Source: Parafrankia sp041008525 | GTDB taxonomy: Bacteria; Actinomycetota; Actinomycetes; Frankiales; Frankiaceae | Reading direction: 5' to 3' | DNA: 64,000 bases | NCBI RefSeq assembly: GCF_041008525.1 | Contig: NZ_JBFLUG010000016.1 | Span: forward strand, 25,797-89,796 | Shown here: positions 16,840 to 25,173 of the stretch, one piece after another | Position numbering within the stretch: position 1 is the stretch's first letter | Layout: each line of letters opens with the position of its first letter | The notes under the pieces: generated by a model | Told to the model about the DNA's origin: nothing | What the model saw: only the letters and a program-made list of their open reading frames with translations | Databases searched by the model: none | Translations under genes and position numbers: made by a program

Positions 16840-18767
16840 GTCCCCGGCCCGTCACGACCCGCCGGCCGACCACCACGCGGCGGCTGGGCCGGGTCGTGGG
16901 GCGCGAGCGCCGGATGCTGGTCGGGCTCCTGGTCTTCGGCCTGCTCAACGTCGCCCTCACCGCGGCCGGGCCGTGGCTGCTGGGCCGGGCGACCGACCTG
17001 GTCCTCGGTGGCGCCCTCGGACGCCGCTTCCAGGCCGGCACCACGGCGGACGGCGCCATCGAGCGACTGCGCGCCGAAGGCCACGGGACGCTCGCGGACG
17101 TGCTGGGCACGGTGCCCTTCACCCCGGGCCACGGCGTGGACTTCGGGGCGGTCGGGCGGATGCTGCTCGCCGCCACCCTGGTCTACGTGGCTGCCGGCCT
17201 GTGCGGGGTGCTCCAGGCGTGGCTGGCCAACGTGGTCTCCCAACGGGTTCTCGAGCGGCTCCGCGACGAGGTCGAGGACAAGATCCACCGGGTTCCGCTG
17301 GAGTACTTCGACCGGCAGCGGCGGGGTGACGTGCTCAGCCGGGTCACCAACGACCTCGACAACCTGGGGCAGGCCCTCCAGCTTGTGCTCGGCCAGTTCG
17401 TGGTGCCGGGCCTGAGCATCGTCGGCATGCTCGCGGTGATGTTCTGGGTCTCCTGGCTGCTGGCACTGATCGCGCTGGTCACCGCGCCGCTGTCCGTCCT
17501 GGTCATGGCCCTGGTCGTCCGCCGGGCCCAGCCGGCCTATGCCCGGCAGTGGCGGCACACCGGCGAGCTGAACGGCCACATCGAGGAGATGTTCGCCGGC
17601 CACGCGCTGCTCAAGGTCTTCGGTCAGGAACAGGCGGCGTCCGAGACCTTCGCCGAGGGCAACGAGCAGCTGAGCCGGGCGACCGTCCGCGCCCAGTCGC
17701 TGTCCGGTGCGACCCAGCCGGCGATGATGTTCCTGAGCAACCTGAACTATGTCCTGATCGCGGTGGTGGGCGGCATGCAGGTCGCGGCCGGCGCGCTGAC
17801 CGTGGGCGGCGTCCAGGCCTTCGTCCAGTACTCGCGGCAGTACAGCCAGCCCTTCTCCTACCTGGCCGGCATGTCCGGGATGGCGCAGTCCGGGCTGGCG
17901 TCGGCCGAGCGGGTCTTCGAGCTCCTCGACGCCCCCGAACAGGCCCCGGACGCCACCGAGCCGGCCCGCGTGGCTCGATCCGGTGTGGCTCGATCCGGCG
18001 GGGCGCCGGACAGGCTGGGCCGGGTGACGTTCGAGAACGTCTCGTTCCGCTACCGGCCCGACCGGCCGCTGATCAAGGATCTCCACCTGATCGCCGAACC
18101 GGGGCACACCGTGGCCATCGTCGGCTCGACCGGGGCCGGGAAGACGACGCTGGTCAATCTGCTCATGCGGTTCTACGAGATCGACGCCGGCCGGATCACC
18201 ATCGACGGTGTCGACATCGCCACCATGACCCGCGGCGAGCTGCGTTCCCGGATCGGCATGGTCCTGCAGGACCCGTGGCTGTTCCAGGGCACCATCGCCG
18301 ACAACATCGCCTACGGCCGGCCAGGGGCCACCCGTGCCGACATCGTGGCGGCGGCGACGGCGGCGCATGCCGACCGGTTCGTCCGGACCCTGCCCGACGG
18401 CTACGACACCCTCGTCGACGAGGACGGCGGGGCCGGGGTGAGCGCAGGGGAACGGCAGCTCCTCACGATCGCCCGAGCCTTCCTGACCGAGACCCCGATG
18501 CTGGTGCTGGACGAGGCGACCAGCTCTGTCGACACCCGCACCGAGCTCCTCATCCAGCGCGCCTCGGCCCGGCTGCGGGAAGGGCGGACAGCGTTCGTCA
18601 TCGCCCACCGGCTCTCCACCATCCGCGACGCCGACACCATCGTCGTCATGGCCGGCGGCGCCATCGCCGAACAGGGCACCCACGACGAGCTGCTCGGCCG
18701 GGACGGCGCCTACGCCCGCCTCTACGCCGCGCAGTTCGCTCGGGCGCCGGCGGCGGAGGTCACCTGA
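16836..18767 (+). CDS. ABC exporter half-transporter, catalytic partner subunit
   Basis: This 643-residue partner of the preceding subunit starts at GTG 16836, inside the GTGA overlap. The transmembrane domain contains an extra extracellular segment between TM1 and TM2 (residues about 60-105, RFQAGTTADGAIERL...). The nucleotide-binding domain has Walker A GSTGAGKTT, an intact Walker B MLVLDEATSSVD with the catalytic Glu, and a degenerate signature VSAGERQ in place of LSGGQ. A degenerate signature here, paired with the degenerate Walker B of the partner, gives one dead and one live ATP site. This is strong internal evidence that the two form a heterodimer. The linker before the nucleotide-binding domain holds a 15-base tandem duplication. 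Confidence 0.93.
   Translation: MSPRPVTTRRPTTTRRLGRVVGRERRMLVGLLVFGLLNVALTAAGPWLLGRATDLVLGGALGRRFQAGTTADGAIERLRAEGHGTLADVLGTVPFTPGHGVDFGAVGRMLLAATLVYVAAGLCGVLQAWLANVVSQRVLERLRDEVEDKIHRVPLEYFDRQRRGDVLSRVTNDLDNLGQALQLVLGQFVVPGLSIVGMLAVMFWVSWLLALIALVTAPLSVLVMALVVRRAQPAYARQWRHTGELNGHIEEMFAGHALLKVFGQEQAASETFAEGNEQLSRATVRAQSLSGATQPAMMFLSNLNYVLIAVVGGMQVAAGALTVGGVQAFVQYSRQYSQPFSYLAGMSGMAQSGLASAERVFELLDAPEQAPDATEPARVARSGVARSGGAPDRLGRVTFENVSFRYRPDRPLIKDLHLIAEPGHTVAIVGSTGAGKTTLVNLLMRFYEIDAGRITIDGVDIATMTRGELRSRIGMVLQDPWLFQGTIADNIAYGRPGATRADIVAAATAAHADRFVRTLPDGYDTLVDEDGGAGVSAGERQLLTIARAFLTETPMLVLDEATSSVDTRTELLIQRASARLREGRTAFVIAHRLSTIRDADTIVVMAGGAIAEQGTHDELLGRDGAYARLYAAQFARAPAAEVT
17970..17999 (+). repeat. 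15-bp tandem duplication in the ABC exporter linker
   Basis: The unit GTGGCTCGATCCGGT occupies 17970-17984 and recurs at 17985-17999 with one difference near the end. It encodes two copies of Val-Ala-Arg-Ser-Gly in the flexible linker between membrane and nucleotide-binding domains, and preserves frame. Confidence 0.8.
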
Positions 18768-18828
18768 GTGACGGCGTAGCGATCAGCCCCTTACCAGTGC
18801 CTCTTCAGACGGGAGGAGCGTATCCACG

Positions 18829-20277
18829 GTGGATACTCGTCCGAACTTCGTGATTTTCATCCCCGACCAGCTGCGTGCGGACGCGCTCGGTGTGTTCGGT
18901 AACCCGCATGTCCGCACTCCGAATCTCGACGCGCTGGCGGCACGGGGAACCCGGTTCACCAACGCCTATGTGCAGCATCCGGTGTGCGTGCCCAGTCGGG
19001 CGTCGTTCCTCACCGGCTGGTACCCCCATACGTCGGGCCATCGCAGCCAGAACCACCTGCTGCGGTCGCACGAGCCGAATCTGCTGCGCATCCTCAAGGA
19101 CGCCGGGTACCACGTGACCTGGGCCGGCCGTCGCGGCGACACGTTCGCCCCCGGGGTCACCGAGGAAAGTGTGCACGAGTACGGGTACACCGAACCGCCT
19201 CCGGTCAGCGCCTACCGGCCCGAGCTGGCGACCTGGCCCGGCGGGGACCTGTGGGCGCGCCTGTTCTACTTCGGCCGGACGGCTGGCAACCTCGACCAGG
19301 ACGAGGCCTCGATCCGTACCGCCGAGCAGATGCTGGCCGGCAAGCCGGGCACGCCGTGGGTGCTGTTCGTTCCGATCATCGCCCCGCACTGCCCCTTCCG
19401 CGCGCCTGAGCCATGGTTCTCGATGTACGACCGCGACGCGATGCCCGACCCGATTCCGCCAGGCGAGATCGAACCCCGGTACGTTCCGGCTCTCCGCGAT
19501 CTGCACGGACTGGAACGGGTGACACCGCAGATGTGGCGCGAGGTGATCGCTACCTACTACGCCATGGTCTCGCGCATGGACGACCATCTCGGGAGAGTCC
19601 TGTCCGCCGTTGAGCGGACCGGAGAGGCCGACAACACGGTCACGATGTTCTTCGCCGACCACGGCGAGTATCTCGGAGACTTCGGCCTGATCGAGAAGTG
19701 GCCCTCGGCGATGCACCCCTGTATCACTCGCGATCCTCTGGTCATCGCCGGTGCCGGGCTGCCCGAGGGCCAGGTCCACGACGGAATGGTGGAACTCGTC
19801 GACGTCCTGCCCACCGTGCTCGACCTGGCCGGCGTGACCGCGCCGCACCGGCACTTCGGACGCAGCCTGTTGCCGGTTCTGCGCGACCCCCGCTCCGAGC
19901 ACCGCGAGTACGCCTTTACCGAGGGGGGCTTCACCGTTGAGGAGGAACCGCAGCTGGAGGTATCTCCCTTCCCCTACGACCTGAAAACCGCCCTGCAGCA
20001 CGATCAACCCGAGCTGGTCGGCAAGGCCACCGCGGTACGGGACAGAGAATGGACCTATGTGTGGCGGCTGTACGATCCGCCGGAGCTGTACCACCGGGCA
20101 GAGGATCCCGATGAGCGATACAATCTCGCCGGCCGCCCGGAACATGCCGACGTGGAGCACCGCATGAGCCAGGCACTGCTGCACTGGCTGATCGCCACCA
20201 CCGACGTCATTCCCGCCGACGCCGACCCACGTATGCCTGACGTCGACCTACCCGCTCCACAATCCGTCAGCCCGTAG
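18829..20277 (+). CDS. Type I sulfatase (formylglycine-dependent)
   Basis: This 482-residue alkaline-phosphatase-superfamily sulfatase hydrolyses a sulfate ester. The activation motif C-x-P-S-R is present as CVPSR (C53) followed by ASFLTG, so C53 would be converted to formylglycine by a generating enzyme that is not in this window. Metal ligands fit D13 (IPDQLRAD) and the FFADHGEY segment. No signal peptide is evident; the protein starts VDTRPNFVIFIPDQ, so it should be cytoplasmic and act on an imported or internally made sulfate ester. The start is GTG 18829 with GGGAGGAG at 18811-18818. It follows the ABC exporter on the same strand and precedes an oxygenase/ABC pair, though a 311-base gap separates the latter. 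Confidence 0.9.
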   Translation: MDTRPNFVIFIPDQLRADALGVFGNPHVRTPNLDALAARGTRFTNAYVQHPVCVPSRASFLTGWYPHTSGHRSQNHLLRSHEPNLLRILKDAGYHVTWAGRRGDTFAPGVTEESVHEYGYTEPPPVSAYRPELATWPGGDLWARLFYFGRTAGNLDQDEASIRTAEQMLAGKPGTPWVLFVPIIAPHCPFRAPEPWFSMYDRDAMPDPIPPGEIEPRYVPALRDLHGLERVTPQMWREVIATYYAMVSRMDDHLGRVLSAVERTGEADNTVTMFFADHGEYLGDFGLIEKWPSAMHPCITRDPLVIAGAGLPEGQVHDGMVELVDVLPTVLDLAGVTAPHRHFGRSLLPVLRDPRSEHREYAFTEGGFTVEEEPQLEVSPFPYDLKTALQHDQPELVGKATAVRDREWTYVWRLYDPPELYHRAEDPDERYNLAGRPEHADVEHRMSQALLHWLIATTDVIPADADPRMPDVDLPAPQSVSP

Positions 20278-20588
20278 CCGACGTCCGGCTCGCTACTTGC
20301 GCGCATCAGTAACTCTGTACTAAGATTCCACGTATTCCGCGGTGGCGCACGCAGGGTCACACAGGGCCAGGGTTCAGTCCCGTAGACATGTCGATTGTCG
20401 AGCCGTTGTAACCGCGCCGCGCCGATCAAGGGCAGCCGCGGATTTCAAGTCGCCGCCGGCCGTTTCCTGACGACATCTGAACTTCAGAGCCTCGTTGGCG
20501 TGTCCCGATTTTCCGCGACACGAGTCGACCCAAACGCAGAATACCAGCGAAGTGCTCGCCGGCGGCATATTCCGACGGGAGGACTGTC
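20278..20588. other. Gap with a possible operator upstream of the oxygenase/exporter operon
   Basis: No open frame here has convincing protein character. The stretch is less G+C-rich than its neighbours. An inverted repeat AGTA (20308-20311) ... TACT (20318-20321) with a 6-base centre is embedded in a TetR-operator-like context. A GGGAGGA Shine-Dalgarno sequence at 20577-20583 sits just before the ATG at 20589. A promoter for the downstream operon is probably here. Confidence 0.45.
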
Positions 20589-21824
20589 ATGCCCATCGCT
20601 CTGGATCGCCGTACACGTCGCGATGCCGACCTGCGCCACATCGACCTGGAGGATTTTCTTACCCGGGACTTCCCGGGGCTCGTCACGCGCCACGGTCCTC
20701 TCGTGGCGCGCGGGATCGCCTATTTACAGGCACCCCCGCTCGCCATCGAGATCGGTGCGTCCTCCTGGTCGTTCGGGAGCGACGGCACGACCCTGGTCGC
20801 CTCCCGCGGCACGGTCGGGGGCGCTCTGATCGTGACGTTCGACGAGGCTGACTTCTCCGACTGGGCGCAGAACCAGCGATCGTTCAACGCGATGCTGACG
20901 GCGCGCGAACTGCGCTACCGCGGCGGGTCCGAACTGGACGTCTCCGTGTGGGACTCGCTCTGGCTGACGCTGCTCGAAGGCTGGCCGGTCGTCGACGACG
21001 CGATCGAGTTCGTTGATCGCCGAGGAGTCCCGCTCGACCTCGGGCGCGTCTTCACCCCGGCCGACGAGCCGGAGGACGTCGCACATTTCCTGCGCGAGGC
21101 CGGTTACCTTCACCTGCGGAACTGGTTGGACCCGGCGAACATGAAGGACATCTCCTCCGACATCGACCAGGCGCTCCCCGACTACCGCGAGGGTGACGGT
21201 CGTTCCTGGTGGGCGACCGTCAAGGACGGCAGCCGCCACTGTGTCCGGCTACAGGAGTTCATCGCCCACTCCCCCACGACCGCGGCGATCCTGCACGGCG
21301 AACGCTGGGACCACCTGCGCGGCGTCCTGGCCGGCGACGACCTGCTCGAACAGCGTCCGGGTGGTCGCGGTCCCGAAGCGCTCATCAAGCCGATCGGCGT
21401 CACGGTCGGCGCGTCGGACGTGAGCTTTCATCGCGACTGCCACTTCGGCCGCCACGCCTATAACTGCTCGAACCTGGTCACCGGGATCGCAGTCACCGGA
21501 AGCGGCGTGACGAACGGCCAGCTCCGCGTCATCGCCGGATCCCACCGCGTGCTGATGCCGGTGGAGATCGCCAGTTCCCGGCCTTACCTGCCCGTCGTCG
21601 CCGTACCAACCGAGCCGGGCGACGTCACCGTGCACCTGACCTGCACCCTCCACGAGTCGACCCCGCCCCTCGTCGAGGAACGGCGCGTCCTCTACACCGG
21701 GTTCTCCCTTGCTCCACGCGCAGACGATGCCGGGGGCGACGGCGCGACCGACGGTGGTCACGCCCTCGCCGCGCTACGTGAGCGGATCTCCCAGATCCTC
21801 CTCGACGACGCCCCCCGGACGTGA
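20589..21824 (+). CDS. PhyH-type Fe(II)/2-oxoglutarate dioxygenase with extra N-terminal domain
   Basis: This 411-residue protein's C-terminal part (about 160-380) is a phytanoyl-CoA-dioxygenase-like jelly roll. The metal triad is readable as H281-x-D283 (SFHRDCHFG) and distal H355 (TCTLHEST), with an Arg at about 365/366 (EERRVLYTGF) to bind 2-oxoglutarate. The first ~140 residues (IEIGASSWSFGSDGTTLV...GGALIVTFDEADF) resemble a small lipid-binding alpha/beta domain, perhaps SCP2-like; that reading is tentative. Its stop overlaps the GTG of the following ABC exporter, so product and exporter are made together. It likely hydroxylates a lipid or secondary metabolite. The ATG at 20589 follows a good Shine-Dalgarno sequence. 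Confidence 0.82.
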   Translation: MPIALDRRTRRDADLRHIDLEDFLTRDFPGLVTRHGPLVARGIAYLQAPPLAIEIGASSWSFGSDGTTLVASRGTVGGALIVTFDEADFSDWAQNQRSFNAMLTARELRYRGGSELDVSVWDSLWLTLLEGWPVVDDAIEFVDRRGVPLDLGRVFTPADEPEDVAHFLREAGYLHLRNWLDPANMKDISSDIDQALPDYREGDGRSWWATVKDGSRHCVRLQEFIAHSPTTAAILHGERWDHLRGVLAGDDLLEQRPGGRGPEALIKPIGVTVGASDVSFHRDCHFGRHAYNCSNLVTGIAVTGSGVTNGQLRVIAGSHRVLMPVEIASSRPYLPVVAVPTEPGDVTVHLTCTLHESTPPLVEERRVLYTGFSLAPRADDAGGDGATDGGHALAALRERISQILLDDAPRT

Positions 21825-23608
21825 CGGTGGGCAACAGACGTCCGACGACTCGTCATCCTCCTGGGGAAAGAGCGCACGCCCTGCGCACGTTGTTCAGGCA
21901 CGCCGGAGACGGCAGACGGCTGCTCGTCGGCGGCTACGCGCTCATCCTCGTCGACGCGGTCGCGCAGAGTCTCACGCCCGCGGTGTTCCGGGTCGTGCTG
22001 GACCGCATCCAGCAGGACCCGCGCCAGTTTCTTCACGACGGCTGGCAGGGGCCCGTCATTGCGGCGGCCGCCATCTCCGCGACCTTCCTCGTGGCGGCCT
22101 ACCTCGCCCACACCTGGTGCCGTCGCGGCGCGACGCGATGGGCGAACAACCTGCGGCGCGCCCTGTACGAGCACGTCCAACGGCTGTCGCTGGACTTCTT
22201 CCACCGCTCACGGGTCGGCGACGTCGCCGCCGCGATCAACCAGGACATCGAGCGCCTCGAGGTGACGGTCTGGCAGGGCCTGACGGTGTGGTGGGCGCTG
22301 GCGGTCCTGGTCATCTCGGTGGGTCTCATCGCCTGGGTCGACGCCTGGATGGCCCTGATGGCGCTCGCCCTGCTCGCGGTGGCCGTCGGGTGGACACTGC
22401 TGGTGCTCCCGCGGCTTCGCCGCCACAGCCGCGACATCCGCGACGAACTCGGCCGCACCTCCGGAACGCTCGCCGAGATGCTCGGCGTGAACACGCTCCT
22501 CAAGGCGTTCAACGCCGAGGAGGACGCCCTGCGCCAGGTGCGCGGTGGCACCGACCGGGTGCGGGCCGGGTCCGAGGCCCTGGCCCGGCTCCAGCACCGC
22601 TACGCCGACCCGCTCGGCTTCCACCTGTCGTTCGTCGCGCCGTTCCTGCTCCTGTTCGTCGGCGCGTGGCGGACCGCGTCGGGCACGCTCTCCCTCGGCG
22701 ACGTCGTCGCCGTCTGGGGCTTCTGGCTGCGCGGGTCGAGTTCGCTGACCGTCGTCATGACCAGCCTGCCCGAGGTGCTGGCCGGCCTGGCCGCCGGGGA
22801 ACGGGCCGCGAAGCTGTTCCAGGAGCGACCCGCGGTGAGTGATCCCCCGAGCGCCCCGGCACTCGCCGCCGCCCGGGGCGGCATCGCCTTCGAACAGGTC
22901 TCGTTCGCCTATCCCGGACGGCAGTCGCACCTGGTGCTCGACGGCTTCGACCTGACGATCACCCCGGGGCGCAGCGTCGCGCTCGTCGGCCCGTCCGGCG
23001 CCGGCAAGTCCACCATCACCCAGCTGCTGCTCCGACTGTTCGACCCCACCGAGGGCCGGGTGACCATCGACGGCCAGAACCTCCGTGAGGTAACCCAGGC
23101 CTCGGTGCGTGCCGCGGTGGGAGTGGTCTTCCAGGAGTCGGTACTGATCAGCGGGTCGCTGGCGCGCAACCTGCGCCTCGCCCAGCCGACCGCCACCGAC
23201 CAGGACATCAAGGCCGCGCTCGAGGCGGCCAACGCCTGGGGGTTCGTCCGCACCTGGGAGAACGGCATTCACACGGAGCTCGGTGAACGCGGCGTCCTGC
23301 TCTCCGGCGGGCAGCGCCAGCGCCTCGCCATCGCCCGGGTGATGCTGAAGGATCCCCCCATCGTCGTGCTCGACGAGGCGACCAGCGCGCTCGACGCCGG
23401 CAGCGAGCGCCTCGTGCTCGACGCCCTGGAGCGGCTCCTGTCCGGGAGGACGTCACTGGTCATCGCCCACCGGATCGCCACCATCCGCCACTGCGACCAG
23501 ATCGTCGTGATGGAACGCGGGCGGGTCGCCGACGCCGGCACCCACGCCGCACTGCTCCAGTCCTCGACGACCTACCGCTCGTACTGCCGCGAGCAGTCGG
23601 TGGCCTGA
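21821..23608 (+). CDS. ABC exporter half-transporter (MsbA-like, all motifs intact)
   Basis: This 595-residue protein has six membrane helices (about 30-320) and a nucleotide-binding domain with Walker A GPSGAGKST, signature LSGGQRQ and Walker B IVVLDEATSALD with catalytic Glu. All motifs are canonical, so it can work as a homodimer, unlike the split-function pair at 15-19 kb. It starts at GTG 21821 in a GTGA overlap with the PhyH-type oxygenase, suggesting it exports the molecule that enzyme modifies. Its last 37 bases overlap the end of the convergent MFS gene. The substrate is unknown. Confidence 0.93.
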   Translation: MTVGNRRPTTRHPPGERAHALRTLFRHAGDGRRLLVGGYALILVDAVAQSLTPAVFRVVLDRIQQDPRQFLHDGWQGPVIAAAAISATFLVAAYLAHTWCRRGATRWANNLRRALYEHVQRLSLDFFHRSRVGDVAAAINQDIERLEVTVWQGLTVWWALAVLVISVGLIAWVDAWMALMALALLAVAVGWTLLVLPRLRRHSRDIRDELGRTSGTLAEMLGVNTLLKAFNAEEDALRQVRGGTDRVRAGSEALARLQHRYADPLGFHLSFVAPFLLLFVGAWRTASGTLSLGDVVAVWGFWLRGSSSLTVVMTSLPEVLAGLAAGERAAKLFQERPAVSDPPSAPALAAARGGIAFEQVSFAYPGRQSHLVLDGFDLTITPGRSVALVGPSGAGKSTITQLLLRLFDPTEGRVTIDGQNLREVTQASVRAAVGVVFQESVLISGSLARNLRLAQPTATDQDIKAALEAANAWGFVRTWENGIHTELGERGVLLSGGQRQRLAIARVMLKDPPIVVLDEATSALDAGSERLVLDALERLLSGRTSLVIAHRIATIRHCDQIVVMERGRVADAGTHAALLQSSTTYRSYCREQSVA

Positions 23609-25035
23609 TTCACACGGCGTCTACGCACCATCAGAGCCAGCACCGCCCCGGTCGCGGCGACTCCGGCGGTGAACAGCAGGCCGTGGGAGTATCCGGCATC
23701 GCGATAGAAACGGGTGCCATGGACCACCTGGCTGTCCCGGGCGAGGATGACGAACGCCAGCTGGCTGAGGACGGACTGGGTCACCCCTTGTGCCATGGAC
23801 TGGGCACCGTTGGCCAGTGCCTGCTCGGCGGGATGCACCGCCTGGATGACCAGGAGGGGAATCGTGGCCACCACCAGGCCCATGCCTACCGCGGCCACGG
23901 CACCGAAGAGCATCAGCTGCGGCACCGTCTGGTGATGTGCGGAGATCAGGCCGTATCCCCCGGCGAGGAGCAGACCGCCGGCGGCCAGGAGGAGCCAGGC
24001 GTCGAACCTGCGGACGAAGATCCCGGCCGCGACCGCCCCCGCGAGGATCAGCACGCTGCTGGGCGCGTTGATCAGCGCGTTCCTGGTCGCGGAGAATCCC
24101 AGGCCGTCGGAGACGCCGGGGATCGCCGGCATGAGGGCGAGCAGGAACATCACCGTGCCGACGGCGTACGCCGCGCCTCCGACCAGGGACGTCGTCAGCA
24201 GCATGGTCCAGACCGGCCGTCGCCGCAGCAGGGGAAGTGGGATCAGGGGGTGAGGCACCCGGCTTTCGACGGCGGCGAAGCCGGCCACCGCGGCGAGACC
24301 GCCTCCGACGAAGACGAAGGTGCGGGCACTGGTCCAGCCCCAGTCGGCGCCTTCACCGATGCCGTAGACGACCGCGGTCAGCCCGCCGCCGAGCAGGAGC
24401 CCGCCCAGCCAGTCGATCCGGGTGCGTTCCTCGCGCACGGGACTCTCGGGGACAAGCAGCACGAGCGCGGCGAGGCTGACCGCGCTGGCGGCGGCCATGA
24501 ACCACAGCGCGCCACGGAAACCGAAATCGTCGACGAGCCACGCGGACAGGAACGGGCCCCCCAGCGCGACCAGCCCGACACCGCCGCCCAGCAGACCGCT
24601 GGCCGGGCCGACGAGCCGGCGTGGGAAGACGTCACGGACCATCGAATAGGCGATGGCCCCGATCGGTCCATAGCATCCGGCGATGCCGCGTCCGATCAGC
24701 AGCATGGAGTAGTTCGCCGCCAGGGCGGCGATGAGGTCTCCTACCAGGCCGAGAACGGTGATGACCACCATCACACGTTTCTTGCCGTGTATCGCCGCGG
24801 CCTTGACCGCGAAGGGCGTGGCGAAGGTGCCGACCAGCGCCGTGATCAGCGTGAACCACGAGATCCTGGTTGTGTGGAAATGTGTGGCGATCTCGGCCTG
24901 GATATTTCCCGACAGCAGGCCGACCAGCCCCAGAAGCTGCGATGCCCACATCAGGACTACCAGAACAACGCCATATCGCGCGTTGAAGCCGGCTGGTTCC
25001 GATTCCATCTGGGACGACACCGTGGTGACCGTCAT
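23572..25035 (-). CDS. DHA2-family MFS drug/metabolite exporter
   Basis: This membrane protein of about 487 residues has roughly 14 predicted helices, matching the EmrB/QacA (DHA2) drug:proton antiporter family. It opens with NARYGVVLVVLMWASQLLGLVG and carries the motif C-like segment LLGGGVGLVALGGPFLSAWLVD in helix 5. I place the start at ATG 25035 (MTVTTVSSQMESEP): AGGAG lies about 6 bases upstream on the coding strand, while the frame's longer opening from 25134 encodes Cys- and Arg-rich sequence with no family character. The 3' end overlaps the convergent ABC exporter by 37 bases. No regulator is adjacent; the next upstream gene on the strand is the Ser/Thr kinase. Confidence 0.88.
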   Translation of the reverse strand: MTVTTVSSQMESEPAGFNARYGVVLVVLMWASQLLGLVGLLSGNIQAEIATHFHTTRISWFTLITALVGTFATPFAVKAAAIHGKKRVMVVITVLGLVGDLIAALAANYSMLLIGRGIAGCYGPIGAIAYSMVRDVFPRRLVGPASGLLGGGVGLVALGGPFLSAWLVDDFGFRGALWFMAAASAVSLAALVLLVPESPVREERTRIDWLGGLLLGGGLTAVVYGIGEGADWGWTSARTFVFVGGGLAAVAGFAAVESRVPHPLIPLPLLRRRPVWTMLLTTSLVGGAAYAVGTVMFLLALMPAIPGVSDGLGFSATRNALINAPSSVLILAGAVAAGIFVRRFDAWLLLAAGGLLLAGGYGLISAHHQTVPQLMLFGAVAAVGMGLVVATIPLLVIQAVHPAEQALANGAQSMAQGVTQSVLSQLAFVILARDSQVVHGTRFYRDAGYSHGLLFTAGVAATGAVLALMVRRRRVNQATDCSRQYER

Positions 25036-25173
25036 GAACGGCTCCTGTTTTTGAATAGTCGAACCCCGAACACACGGGGAACGCCGACAGCGCCGCATCG
25101 GGTCGACAGCAGAACGACAGAGATCGAAAAACACCTGCCCGTCGAACCACTCTTCGTGACGGAGTGGCCCCGG

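Noticed and set aside
16791..18683. Long minus-strand frame opposite the ABC exporter
   Set aside because: The composition is charged and low-complexity with no motifs, and the plus-strand exporter has all family motifs in the same DNA.
23572..25134. Longer start at 25134 for the MFS exporter
   Set aside because: The extra 33 residues are Cys/Arg-rich and unlike the family, and a Shine-Dalgarno sequence supports ATG 25035.
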